A DNA stretch of 64,000 nt from Bryoerythrophyllum caledonicum (lineage: Eukaryota; Streptophyta; Bryopsida; Pottiales; Pottiaceae). The position numbers were made by a program, and so were the translations under genes. The notes beneath the pieces were generated by a model that did not search any database, was not told the DNA's origin, and saw only the letters and a program-made list of their open reading frames with translations. The stretch spans positions 23,756,462-23,820,461 of the forward strand of contig OZ020517.1 of the NCBI GenBank assembly GCA_963971425.1, given 5' to 3'. This document shows, one piece after another, positions 36,322-48,888 of this stretch (position 1 is its first letter; each line of letters begins with the position of its first letter).

Positions 36322-39165
36322 CTAGTCGTCGCAACCATAACGGTTCCTCTCCAGAGTTTGGTACCACTTATCGAACGCGGCATCATAAGGAAAACTCTGA
36401 ACGTCAAACAATTTTTGAGAAAACATTCCTACTACGACATCGAGGTGTGCATCCAACGAACTCCTCACTCTAGACTTCAAGAAAGAGAGGGAGCTGAAGA
36501 CACGTTCGTCTTCCACAGAACCCAACACCATCACCACCGCAACTTCCGCTAACTTGATGTAAGTGGGAAAACGGCCCACAAGAGGTCCATTGGCTTGGGC
36601 AACCTGCCATATCCGCGTGAGCGGGTTTAGGTCAAAAGGCGCCTCACACGCACGTCGAAAATTGCTGCTCATAAACAACTTGAAAAGACTTTGCTCGGCA
36701 TCAAGGTCATATCCACTTAGCAAAGCCAGCACCACGATCTTCTGACTTGTTCCTTCACCCTTGATTTCCTTGGGCTCAGAGAAGAAACTCTTGAGGACCG
36801 TTGGATGCAAGGGAAAAGTGTCAAGGCAGTCTTCCGCTGCCTAGTATTGTGGATATACAATGTCCATGGCATTGAGAGTATCCACTGAAGGGAAGCGGCG
36901 ATGCAACTTTGCATTCAGGTGCAATGCTGCCTCTGAGCAGATCACAACACACGAGCATGTGAGTTCAACATTGATCAAGAAAAGCATTAAGAGAAGTGAA
37001 AACTATAAGCACTACAAGATCATACCTTTGCATTCAGCTTTGATGGAAGCCCCTATTGCTGAAAATGTGGCTCTGTCAATAGGGTTACCCTTGTAGAGAG
37101 TAGGCACCTCCGTACGGCTCAATCTCCACATCAAATGCTCCGTGTTAGTGTTGAGATCCTCATCCCATCTGAGGAAGATGTTGTAGTGCAACAATTCCAT
37201 CAACGCCCTGAAATTTGAAAACTCATCCCCGACAAACACACTGGCAGAGTCAATGTAGAATTCAAACAACTGAGCTTTGCAGGCTCCAAGGGCTGCAACA
37301 AAATCACAAATAAACACATTTCGCTTCTAAGCGAATGAAATCAAAACATCTATGGTTTCAATCATAGGAATCATCGCAAGCATTCCTAGTAGGATGCTTG
37401 GATCCACCATATCCACAAAGCATGCCTGAAAAGTAGACACTACAAAAAGAAAGATACATCAGTACACTAATATATTCAGCCCATGAACTATTCCGTAGCA
37501 ACATTACATACACATAATAAAATTTTAAAAAACAGATGCAGAAAGAGAACATTCAGTCCAAGTAGAAAGTTCCTAGGGACATTGCATAAACATAAAGAAG
37601 TAAAAAGCATAATAAGGCACCTGGGCGGTTGCTTCAGAGTCCTTGGAGTTGTACATTTTCGCAAGAACCAGCCGGTATTGCAACACCAATCACCGCCAGG
37701 GATCAAGCAAACTGATCCATCTTGTTTGGACATTTCTTAACAACTTCAATCCCCGACAATCCAACTCAATCGCCGAATTTTTGAATTCCTAAACTCGTTT
37801 TGGGCTTTTGTTGAAGTAGTGATAAGTTGAGGATAGAAGTCGCTCGATGCCTTCCATTACCTTCAGTTGACTAAGGCTTTTGAAGGCCAAATTGCACCTA
37901 TGTGCAAAACAGTGCACAGATTGAGCAAACGGCGCATACACTCCTTGAATCTCGGTGGAGACTCCTGTAACCTTGCCTTGCATCACTGCTGCCCCATCAG
38001 CTCCAAAACTGACCAAACGGCATTGAATCTCCAAATTGTTGAGATCACCTCGCTCCCTCATTGCCCCAATTAGCACGGCCACCAAATCATCAACCTTGGT
38101 CCCCTCCACGACTTTGTAAATCTTCAGTAGCAACGGTATAAGTTGCCAATCTTGCATTACATACGCATGGATTGAGATCCAAGATGTTGTATCGATGGCA
38201 GTAACTTCATCACAACTTAAGGCTACAAAGTTAGAGGACTTCGCTTTCTCCATGTGCTCTTTCAACTGCACACCATAACCACAATATCAGCTGATTGACG
38301 TAGAGATAAACTTCCACTAATTTATGGTTCCTAAATAAACAATTCTTGCATTTAGCCCAACCAATGAAAATCCCTCCTATGTCAAAACATTGTTTGTATG
38401 CATTTACAAAGCCCCTACATGCAATTCTAGTATTCTGCATCCCTACTAGTATAAACATACAGGGAACAAGTAGAGTAGTTTAGCAATATGACATAAAGTA
38501 ATTTTACAACAACATATGAAAAAAATCGAGCTTCAGTAAACTCACCACATCATACATAGACTCCGCAATGCACCATCCCGAGGAGTCAGACCAATGCATC
38601 CTGGGGATGTCGGGGAACTGAAGATAGTTATATAGGTGAAGTCGCTGCTCATACTCTACCATTGGCCTCCCATTCTCCAAAACTTGGAAGATGGTTGCAA
38701 ATTGCACTCTCTTCTTTCGACGTGTAGAACCATTCATGAGATTCATCTGCTGTAGGATTGTTGACGGTGGCCGCTTTGCAAAAAAAGCAACATTCTTTTT
38801 ATGCCTGCAATTTTTGGCAAGAAAGGATTGGCCCTTATTCACCCCCTTCACTGCCCCATCCTTGACTGCATGTGGAAAACAAGAACAACATGAGAATTGT
38901 CGAACATACAAAAATAAATATAAGGCATTAAAATAGAGCAATGTACCTTGCGGTGGCCCTCATGCTTAATGAGGGTGTCCGTCTTCGCTGCAAGGAGCTT
39001 CGGCTTGCCCTCAATTGTGGAGCAAATTGTGCACTTCACAAAGTGTACGGCCCCCTCATCCACCCCCTCAATCCATGGGAAACGTGCCGACCACTCACAA
39101 TGATATCGACGGTTCTTATCATACTGGCGTGTTTGACGCTTGGGCGTTGAAGGAATGCATTCCAT
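36322..39165 (-). pseudogene. hAT-like transposase with introns, decayed
   Basis: Read on the minus strand from 39165. A zinc-finger exon (KCTICSTIEGKPKLL...KHEGH) ends at a donor at 38947. A second exon (DGAVKGVNKGQSFLAK...) ends at a GTGAGT after SMYDV. The RNase H-like core follows (SCDEVTAIDTTSWIS; FGADGAAVMQGKVTG; HCFAHRCNLAFK). The C-terminal dimerisation region at about 36360-36560 reads VMVLGSVEDERVFSSLSFLK. The family resembles ZNF862/DUF4371-like hAT genes. The core exon is followed by an in-frame TAG just after KSPKRV (about 37790) and a TGA after QTRWISLLDPWR (about 37690), so it is broken. Between the other exons the phases fit, so some introns look genuine. Confidence 0.8.
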
Positions 39166-40949
39166 GTCGCTTTCACTAGAATTGTTATCTTCTTTCTCAA
39201 AAAGAACCTACAATTGAGGACAATTTAAGTATTAAGAGATTCACATTCCTATTTTACACTTGATTGCGTTATAGAGTGTAACAAATACAAACAACATTAC
39301 AATCAGTGAGCCCCTCACCTCCCTGGATCCCATGTAATCAGACATTTACATCAATACTTACACAAGAAGCATTCAATTCATGCAATCAGCCATACATTGT
39401 AATCTGTCTAATCATTAGCCTTGCCCCATTCACAGTTAATACTATTCATAAGTTAAATTACCAAGGATTAAGTTTAAATTATTGAAGGATCAAGTTTATA
39501 TTATTCAAGGGTCAAGTTAGCTTATCCAAGTGTAAGAATGATTTTACTATAAAGAAAGTGCAAGTTACATTTGATAAACAAATAATTAATTTAAGCTTAA
39601 GTTAATTACTTAAATAAGTCAAATTCACTTAGATTAAAGAATGATTTCCCCATGGTTCAAAATTTCAGTTGCTTCTTGTCAAAGTTTTAGATTTATTTTA
39701 GGTTAAGCTTTAACTCATTTCTAGAAATGTTTTCTTTACTGCTCGGGTAAATTGAGTTCATTTTATTTTAACTTCACTTTGATTTGATCTTTACGGTTCT
39801 GCTACTTTTTTTTTTGTCTTTACTTTTATTTTGACATTACTTTCACGTTACTGTATTTTACATCATTTTATACATTTCTATTACATAAAAAAAAATCAAC
39901 AATAAACTTTAAATAAAAAATTGAGATTAATAATTTAGCATTATCAAATTCAAAAACCATCAACAAGCATCTTTAACGGCAACTTTAAGTAGCAAAATAA
40001 AAAAATTCAATGATTGAAACACAAAAAACGGGTTAAAACTGGTGGCAATTGTGACATTTAGCGTGTAGACATGTAAACAACATGCCATCGATGTTGAATT
40101 ACAAATGTAGTCATAGACAAAGAAAGTCCAAAAAATGCTGAAAAGTTCCTTCCCTATTTCAAAATCAGCAATTACAAATTCAAGAATAAAATTCAGCAAT
40201 AAAATTCATTAGTAACAAATTGAGCTAAGGTGAAATTCAGCAATAACAAATTCAGAAACCATCAATTACATCGTTCTGTGAATATAGTGTAAACCAGACA
40301 TTTGAAATTTCCGACACTAATTGTAAATTTACATGCAATTGTTGACTGACACACACTTGCTTGAGAACAAATACCCAATCAAAACTTGGCATGCACATGC
40401 TTTGATGGAAATTAGTGTGAGTGATCTACATCAATAATCCCTCTACACTATACTCAGTGTTTAGTGTAGCATCTTTAGCAACTAGTTGCATTAAACATAA
40501 ACCATTGAACTACATGACATAGGATTGAAAAGTATTGGCAAAATGTGAGATTTAGCATGTAAACAAAAACAGGTGACTATGTCATCAACATTGAATTACA
40601 AATGCAATGATACACAATGAAAGTTCAAATAATGCAAAGGAATCCCTTCTATACTATAAAATCAGCACTTCGGCAATAAAATTCAACAATCAAGTTTGTT
40701 CTTCTAACAAATTTAGGTAAGGTGAAATTGAGCAATGACAAGCAGGGCTGAAAATTCATGGCATTGAGGACACTGCTGTGCTAATTAAGGTGACACATAG
40801 CAGGAAAAACAGACAACATAGACAACAACAAAACTCTAGGAAAGAATGACACTTGCACCATACATTCATTCAAAGTACTAGAGCAGAAATACTACCATTA
40901 GAAGCCATTCATAAGAACGGCCTTAACAACACTTCAAGCAAAGGAGTAT
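39166..40949. other. AT-rich spacer, no gene recognised
   Basis: Strongly AT-rich, with repeated AAATTCAGCAATAA-like words around 39960-40250. No domain seen. Confidence 0.4.
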
Positions 40950-41705
40950 TTATACCTGAACAGGAGGCACTGCCGCCGACGTTGATGCCAGAACTTTCTT
41001 CTGCTTCGCCCGGAGAGGTGTTGGGATCAGGGGCTGCTTTCCCTTCCCATCGCTTTCGACTTGGAGAAGACTTACTGCAGGATTGCTCCGTGGAGGGGTC
41101 GCAGAAACCACCACAGTGTCTTCAACTGAAGCAGCTACTGCGGTTGAATCTAAGGTCTTCTCAACGGCGCTCCAATTGAGTGGAGCTGTGCTCAAAGTGT
41201 TCCTTGATGATTGAAAATACTTGTTCAGAGTTCCACCTCCTTTTGCCACCTTCACTGCAGCTTGGTCGACCCTAAACTTCTCCAGCCGCCTCGTCTTAGC
41301 TGCCACCTTCTTCAGCAACCCTTGATGGACTTGTAACAGTGGCCTATGAACAAAAGCTGCTTGCTAAACGTGCACTGGAGAAGTGACTCTCCTGCCTTCC
41401 AAATCGAGATCCGCTTCAGGTGGGTTTTGCAGACCGGGTGCACTTCGTCCCGATCCAGCCGTTTTGATGCCTCCAATTGCTCCTAATCGGGCGTCGTTAC
41501 CTTCTATGGATCTGGCGCCACCAACTTCTCCCGATCCGGCACCACGACCTTCTTCCCATCCAACACCGCCACCTCCTTCCCATCTGGCGCCGCTACCTCC
41601 TTCCGATTCGGTATCGCCACCTCCTCTCGATGCATTTTCCCCATCACTCTCCACACAGTCAATGTCACCTCCTCCGACACCAACAATTGGCTCGGATTCA
41701 GACAT
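40950..41705 (-). other. Two open minus-strand segments, possible N-terminal exons
   Basis: Segment 41705-41364 codes a Gly/Glu-rich acidic stretch starting MSESEPIVGVGGG. Segment 41318-40950 codes a Lys/Ser-rich stretch including LNKYFQSSRN. Both are low in complexity. They lie upstream of the hAT copy on the same strand and might be its N-terminal exons, but I could not confirm splice phases. They could equally be chance frames. Confidence 0.25.
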
Positions 41706-41784
41706 GAATACCGTAGTCTGCAGTCAGCTAAACTCTAATCTTGAAATCGATTTCACAGAAACACGGCAAAAATGAGCAACTCAC

Positions 41785-43700
41785 ACCAAAGCCAAAACGA
41801 TTATCAACGTCGAGCTGTACTCCCACATAGTACGCAACCTTGCCTGTGGCGCTCCGGACTGGTGCGATGTGCAAGTTGTTCCAAAACGGAGTGTTGTCCT
41901 TCCTGCACAAAATCGGTGGATGCATCAGCAATGCATACAAGTCTGTGTGTAAGTAGTGAACTACTTTGCTAACAGTCGGGATGTTTCACGAGAAACTACT
42001 TCTGATCAGTTCATGTTGTCGGAAGCCATGCCTGGAATCTGACGTAAAGTGTGTGGATGTATATCTATATAGAAGAGTTCGTCATCATCATCGTGTGAGA
42101 CGATACTTTTTATTTTTCTGGGCACACACAATTTGCTATATCGGCAACTTGTGGCACGTCATACTACATCATCCTTTATCTCGGTGAACATCTGACACCC
42201 TCTATAAAGTTGGCATCAGCATCACGAGGCCTCGTCGCATGCCATAGCTAGAATGGACATTGGACGATAGAGTGGCCTGGAACTCTAGTATTCAAGATAT
42301 CTGCTTATAATAATTGAAACGGAGAAACATCTGCTTCAAAGCCGTGTTGTACTTACTTGCAAGCTAAACTATTCAACACAATCTAGGAAGATGCTCTGTT
42401 AAGTAGAAAGACGTCTAAAGTTTAGAATGTTGATATGCTCGGCTGTAATTCAGAATTCTCACGGTGCAGGGCTTCTCTACCTTGATGGCTTCATAGATCT
42501 GGAAGGAAAAGCATAAGCTGAAGTGAATACCAAATCACAAGGGAAAAAAATACTCACAGAAATCCTAAACCTAGTACTCGAGGGTTCCAATGTCATTCGT
42601 TAAATGAGGCTCCCACCGTTATTCAAGATTGGCACACTATTGGCGAAGTAACCTAATGAATTAGAAATCTCTCGGTAAGCATTCGAAAGCAATTAGATAT
42701 AGCACGTCTAAAACAGTTGCACACCGAAGTGCATTCTTCTCAAATGAACGAAAATCACCTCTCGCATAGTCTCGCAGACCCGGCCCTCTCGCACAGTCTC
42801 CGGAGATCCTCTCGCACAGTCTCGCAGATCACGAAAATCACCTCTCTCGCACAGTCTCGCAGATCACAAAAATCACCTCTCTCGCACAGTCTCCGGAGAT
42901 CCTCTTGTACAGTCTCGCAGACCCGGCCCTCTCGCACAGTCACCGGAGATCCTCTCGCACAGTCTCGCAGATCACGAAAATCACCTCTCTCGCACAGTCT
43001 CGTAGATCACAAAAATCACCTCTCTCGCACAGTCTCCGGCCCTTGCAAGAACTGGCAACTTCGACCAACGACTTCCTCCCGACTATAACCTGTCCATACA
43101 CAACACATAAGTGTTTAGGAGAGGAATGACATTTCGGCTACAGACACTCGGCGAGAAATGACATTTTAGCTACAGATTGACCTGTTAGTTCGTAGAAGAC
43201 GTCGCTAGCGTGGACAATGGGCGTATCCGGCAGGCTGGGTCGGTTCTACAAAAAAAAAGTCCACAAACACTAAGCAACTTTCATAATCTCAAAAGCTTGA
43301 ACCCTAATTTACGATATTAATCTCGAGAAACCGAATTGACAACACAGTTGCTTACAAGACAAGGCTCTGCTGAATGCGTGTGAGCGAGACCATCAACGAC
43401 GAGCTTACAACGCCATTCGACAGCCCGACGCCGCGGCTCTGCAGGGCCGCACCTTCCGCTTTGCTCGACTGGGTGAGCTCCTCAGTCACTGTCTGCACTG
43501 CCAACGCGGCTCTCTGCAATTGTATGCAGAGAAATGTGTCTCGGCAATGTGGAGTTCGAATCTACAATTACCTCTTCGGTGCCTACACGCACATTCCCAC
43601 GTCCAGGATCCTACAAGAAGTTCTCGAACATGGTGTAATTCATATCCATAGACTTCCAAGCTCACACTCGGGATTTGGAGCTGCAACAAATGCGAAGGAT
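41785..43700 (-). pseudogene. PAS/LOV (twin-LOV type) photoreceptor fragment, broken
   Basis: Minus-strand exons in order: one ending at 43356 (SLMVSLTRIQQSLVL); 43245-43182 (NRPSLPDTPIVHASDVFYEL); 43089 to about 43031 (YSREEVVGRSCQFLQGPET); 42498-42445 (IYEAIKVEKPCTVRILNY); 41902-41785 (KDNTPFWNNLHIAPVR, then GKVAYYVGVQLDVD). Together they spell one LOV domain, which binds FMN and senses blue light. The photoactive cysteine is present (codon 43055-43057, GRSCQFLQ). Signs of decay: a one-base phase mismatch between the first two exons, no donor after ILNY, about seven residues missing after QGPET, and a tandem array grown out of the LOV exon. The wording is closest to plant PAS/LOV proteins rather than phototropins, from memory. 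No second LOV domain or PAS domain was found. Confidence 0.7.
42760..43038 (-). repeat. Tandem array derived from the LOV exon
   Basis: Many copies of CTCTCGCACAGTCTC alternate with CGGAGATCC and AGATCACAAAAATCACC in a higher-order pattern of about 23 and 33-38 bases. Its right end is the LOV codons P-E-T-V-R-E, so the array seems to have expanded from coding sequence. Stops occur in the LOV frame. Confidence 0.8.
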
Positions 43701-44312
43701 TTAAGATTCAAGGCACTAGGAAGAGAGGCCGTGCGTTTGCTGGCGCAATGAAAACCAAAGCAACAAACATGAAGCACTGGAGGCAAAAGGTTCTTAGGAT
43801 GCTGTCACAGAGCGCAGAGGGGAGGAGAGGCGAAGACAGAGAGAAGGCCAGTTCACTTTGGCACTAGCTCTACGCCAACGGCAAGAACGTCAGGCGATAA
43901 TTGCCTGAGATCCGACGCATGAACATGCAAAACCCCATATTAAGAAGCGGGCCACCGGGCTACTAACAAGTTGCCAATGGCGCTCTTTGGCGCAACTCAT
44001 TAAATTCCTCATTAAGAAACCGCCAATAGGCAATGCGCTGGCATATTGAGGCGCTCTCAGGACGGAATTTTAGGCTGCCCTCAAAACCTAGCCATCACCG
44101 TCAGGCACCGACCCCACCTCCCAGAAGTTAAATTTGGCTTTCACTTTATAATTTTACCTTTTATTAAAGAAAGGCCATTCGCCACCTCAATTTTTTTTTT
44201 CTTTTTGGCCTCTGTTCGCCAAAAAAAAAACCCCTGGTTGACAGTATTGCCCTGGTGAGACCTCTATCAAACGGGCGAACCGGACTTCAGCCCATTACGA
44301 CAATCCTGCACA
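43701..44312. other. Spacer, nothing recognised
   Basis: Possible upstream region of the PAS/LOV relic on the minus strand. No domain or clear promoter element was found. Confidence 0.4.
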
Positions 44313-46430
44313 AACTTATAAAGAAGTTGTCACCTCTGATTACGCAGGTGATTGGCAGCAAGCAATATTGCGAGAATATGATTATCTCATTGAAAATAGG
44401 ACTTGGGATCTTGTCTCTTTACTGCGAGGAAAAAAGATGGTTCAGTGTAAATGGGTTTTTAAGGTTAAATACAAATCCTTAGGTGATATTGATAAGTTTA
44501 TGCAAGGTTGTCATAAGGGCAAGTCATGGTCATTGAACGAGACGGCCGGACAGTCCGGACAGCTTTTATTTTGTTTGCCTTGTAATTTTTCTAAGGTAAG
44601 AAAATTTGACCGCAAATGACACATCACTTTGTGACATGTTAGTCTACGCTAGAACCAGGGCGAGGACCTTTAGGTTGGAAGAAACGCTAGTGTGTGGGCG
44701 TGGACGTCATGGAACGGGCAGAAACGTGTCTTGACTAGGTGCGAATGTCAATGTAAGGGCGCAAACGTCTGAGAACTGTAATTTAAGGCTTGTGTTGGTA
44801 AGGGATACCATGAAAATCCCATAATCGATTTTATAGAGAATTTTCACCAGTTGTAAAACATTCTTCTATACATGGGATTTTTGCTATTGCCGCTGCTCAT
44901 AAGATGCATCTTATACATTTTGATATTGAAACCTCGTTTCTTAACAGCGATGATTTGCATGAAGATATTTTTATATCTCAACCGGAAGGATTTATCGCAC
45001 CTAGCTCCACTAAACTTGTCTGCAAATTGAAGAAAAGTCTTCATGGTCTGAAACAAAGCGCAAGACAATGGAATATTAAGTTTGACACTTTTTTGAAGGC
45101 ATATGCATTGATCCCAAGCGAGGTGAATCCCTGTGTTTATCACAATGCTCGTATGAAGCTTATACTCACAATTTTCATTGATGATGGTATTGTTGCCTCT
45201 TGCAAATATTCAACCTCTTTCTCCTATTATTTCCTATCTAAAAACCTTTCTCAGCATTGTCAAAGGTACCATGGATTATGATGTTGGCTTCTAGGTTCAT
45301 CAAGACCTTGTGGCACATGCCATCACTCTTCATCAAACCAAATATCTCACCAATGTCTTGGTTCAATTTGATATGATGAATTGTCATCTGGTTTCAACAT
45401 TGATGGATCCTCATGTTATTCATTGTGTTAGCTTCAACAACGAAGACCATGATTTTGAAGGTTTCTATCAACAAGCCATTGGTTGTTTGATATATGCAAT
45501 GGTGTTAACTTGTTTTGACATTACTTATGTTGTCACAAGATGTGTACAATATTCTTCCAGACCTCGCCTTTCGCCTTTAAGCAGTAGTGAAGCGAATTCT
45601 ACATTAAATTCGTGGCACCCTATTTCATGGGATTGCGATTTTTGGTACCTCTTCTAATCTTGTTCTTACAGGATACACTGATGTTGTTCAAAGAAATGAT
45701 ATCAATGACGGGAAATGTCAAACATGTGGTTTTTAAACTAGCCAATGGGCCTATATCTTGGTGTTTTCAAAAGCAAGGATGCACTATTGATTCTACGATT
45801 GAATAAAGTTTGTTGCCCTTGCCAAAGCAATAAAAGAGGCCATTTAATTAAGTCGTTTGTTACAAAGTATTGGTGGGTGTGTATCTAATGAGGGTATTCA
45901 AAATGACTATCAAAGTCCTAATTAACCCCCCCTACTTACATATTGTTGTCTCATACAATAAAAACATCAATTTTTATAGAAAATATTTATAATGGACAAA
46001 TTTGATGAGGCTCTGATGCTTCCATTTCACTTATTTATCACACCATCTCAAATTTCCTTCTATTCTCACGGTGCATGCAAATTTTTCAAATAATTCTAGA
46101 ACAATTGTTTTGGGTACCTTGATCAAACAGACGCCGCAATCTTCTACAAAATGAGCGCACTCTCATTCTTTGTAATAATCACTCTGCGATATGGCTGGTA
46201 AAGAATCTTGAGTTCCATAAGCAAACTAAACACATCAAGAGGAAGTACTATTTTCACCCAATAAGTATGAGATAGGCAAGATTGATGTTATCTACATTCA
46301 TACCAAGTCTCTTTTGGCAAATCTTTTTACACAGGGTCTTTCCACAGATCAATTTATTTCTCCTCGTGATGACTCTTATGTGAACAAGTGGGAGTGTTTC
46401 TTTTCTGGCCTTCAACTTTAGATCATAACA
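44313..46430 (+). pseudogene. Ty1/copia retrotransposon pol relic
   Basis: The start of the reverse transcriptase reads WQQAILREYDYLIENRTWDL and CKWVFKVKY (44313-44490). It is interrupted at about 44520-44815 by unrelated DNA, then resumes with FSPVVKHSSI and the palm region up to FIDDG (45175-45190, in place of the usual YVDD). The RNase H region follows in several frames: GYTDVVQRN, then FVALAKAIKEA, and finally NPEFHKQTKHIKRKYYF-like remains up to about 46400. Frameshifts and stops are frequent. Gag, protease and integrase are missing and LTRs could not be delimited. Confidence 0.85.
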
Positions 46431-48840
46431 TCTACTATAGATTAGTTGGTGTTTTTATTTTTTGAATGAACAAGTGGTAGTGCCGTGTATGAACATTCAT
46501 GAGTTTCATCCTCTTGACAGATGTCGTGAGATGAATTCTATTATTTATGAACTTTTTTGTCTTTGTTTTTCCCGCTTGGACTTGTTTGTCTGGTTGTCAT
46601 TTTGAGTGTGAGCACATGGATGTCGCTCTAGAGAGCTTCTTAGAAAACATTTGTGTATTTAGTGTTTAGCTAATTAGACCTTGATATTATACCAATAGTA
46701 GTAGATGAATAAAGGGAGCTCTATAAAGACTCGCATCCACTCTCTAAATGTGTAGGAGCAAATCATGTCTTCTTGTGTGTCTCTAAGTGTTTTGTGAGTA
46801 TGTACAATCTATGCAATAGAAACTTCATACCCTATTAAAAAAAAATTAACATAAAATATAGATATTGTATTGGCCATGTTTTAAAATCTTTTCAACTTGA
46901 AGTTATTTCTAAAAATGTTAAAACTTCATAGTTCCACATCTATACAATGATATATTTTTACCATAACAAATTCATATTTGAGACGAATAATAATCCAAGT
47001 TTATCATCCCTCAATCCAAGGCTACAAAATGACTTGACTTTTAGGTCACTATTACGACAATAGGCTCAATCAAGGCACAAAGTGAATTCAACAATTTCCA
47101 ATCTGTGCGCATGCCAAAATAGTACAAATAGATCATGCAAATTTTGCATAAATCCTTTGAAAATGAGAATACACATAAAGCATAATGATCACTTGATTTA
47201 TTTCCTTTTCACTAATAACTCGTTTCTAGAATTGGTAAGTGCTTGAACTTCATGAAGAAACATGAATTGAAATTGGATACCCTACACATTGCCCAATTTT
47301 GTACTGTACATAATTTAATTCACAATGGAAGATGTCCATAATTTTTGAAAAATTCAAGAGATTTGTCTACGTGATACCCATGTAATGCGAGGAGCAGGAG
47401 GAGCGCACGCCGAAGTATGACGACGTGACGGTGGAGATTTACGCCACTTTGAAGGATCTGTGCGTCGGGAATTCGTATCACGTGAGACAGTTCATATGGT
47501 TCATTCACCGATCTACATGCAGCTCATGCGTAATGGCGTAGGAAAGTGTATGTGTCACGGGGGACCTGCATTGATCATTCTGGAGTCGTTCAGTTTAGTG
47601 CTGGTAATGGCGGCGAGGTCTGTGGCAACTGATATTTTGAAAACTTTGAGAAACTGAGAGCGTGAAGCAATGTTGGATTTTGGAGATTTTAAGCTAAAGA
47701 TAAACTCCGCAAGTTGAACTTCGGAGTGCGTGTGATGATCGCTTTCTGATAGAGTTCGGGCTTTCTGGTGCGGCCTTCTGAATAATTTCTCTGAAGAAGC
47801 GATTTAATTCTCTCTGAAAATTTGAACTTACAGCGGTTTGGAAATTTTCTATACTAAGAATGACAATCAGTGTTAATAGAGAGCATTTAGTGTCCTAGTA
47901 CGTGTTGTACTCATGGATCAAGCTGGCATTTTGTGCTAGTTATCTGCTAACGGCGGCATAAATTAGTATTTTGCATGACAACTGGATATTGTGCCTTTAA
48001 TGGAGTCACGAGTTCTGTTGACGAGGATAGGATTCTCTCGGAACAATGGTAGCTTGCACAACAAGCTGTTACTCTCATTATATCAAGATTGCAACCTCCT
48101 TGTCTCGTCGTGCGCTTTCTGTGATATGGCTCTGCTCTGTCAGGTTCCTTAGCACCGAGAGCCAAATGCAGAGTAGTTCGCCGCTAGATACTCCGAGAAC
48201 TACGCTTTGTGTTCACTTCGAGGCTGTACCTGCGAGCCTCGGTGGCTTTGCTCTAGCTACTGTGAGAGTAGTGGCAAGCCCGATGCTCCAGGCCTCCAAC
48301 CTAGCTTCTATCTTCTTGTCCTACCTCCCACCTTCCCCGAAATGGCTCAGCTCTGCTTTTGTAACTCCGACATAGTACTCTCGAAGGTCTCTCTGAGGGA
48401 AGACTTAGATGTGGAATTTGTATAGTAGCGGCGAAAGTAGTTCCTGCGAGAGCTATTCTTGTGGTCGTTTCAGGTATGTACGTGCTCTTGCAACGATCGC
48501 CAGACCATCTAGTAGCCGCTTATTTACCCATTTCCTTTCTTGCGCGTTTCCCTTGGCTGAGTACCCGACTTTCTTCAAGGTCTGGTGATTGTCTGGTTGG
48601 TGTATTCTAGTGCATGGTTTCACAGCAATCATCATGACTGCGATTGCAGGAGGTCGATCGCTGCAGCCCCGTTGCAACCCCGCATGAACCAGGGCTTGGA
48701 GATCAACCACTCTGGACCCTACTAGAGGAGGCTCCAGGGCTGGAGATTTCTTCCAGGATTGTTCCGGATTTTTTGAGGCTCGCAATTCTTCAAGCGCACC
48801 TCCAGCGATGGAAATTTCCCATTCTGTGGCTGCGGGATAG
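46431..48840. other. Spacer with one coding-like patch
   Basis: 46431-47370 is AT-rich and may include the 3' remains of the copia element. At 47383-47484 a GC-richer patch reads EEQEERTPKYDDVTVEIY before a CAC|GTGAGA donor-like site. At 48651-48880 a plus frame reads EVDRCSPVATPHEPGL after a GCAG acceptor-like site. Either could be an upstream exon of the Ulp1 gene, but no phase-consistent link was found. Frames at 48046-48425 show no domain. Confidence 0.35.
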
Positions 48841-48888
48841 GCTCCTTTGCCAGAAGCTGGCACTTCACAAGAGCTGAGGAACCCTTCA

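Noticed and set aside
42760-43038. CRISPR-like spaced repeats
   Set aside because: The spacers are themselves repeated and the unit comes from a LOV exon in a plant genome; it is a tandem array.
43374-43751. Plus-strand 125-codon frame
   Set aside because: Lies opposite a minus-strand exon of the PAS/LOV relic whose translation is recognisable.
44520-44815. Intron in the copia reverse transcriptase
   Set aside because: No convincing splice sites and GC-rich repeat words inside; more likely a secondary insertion.
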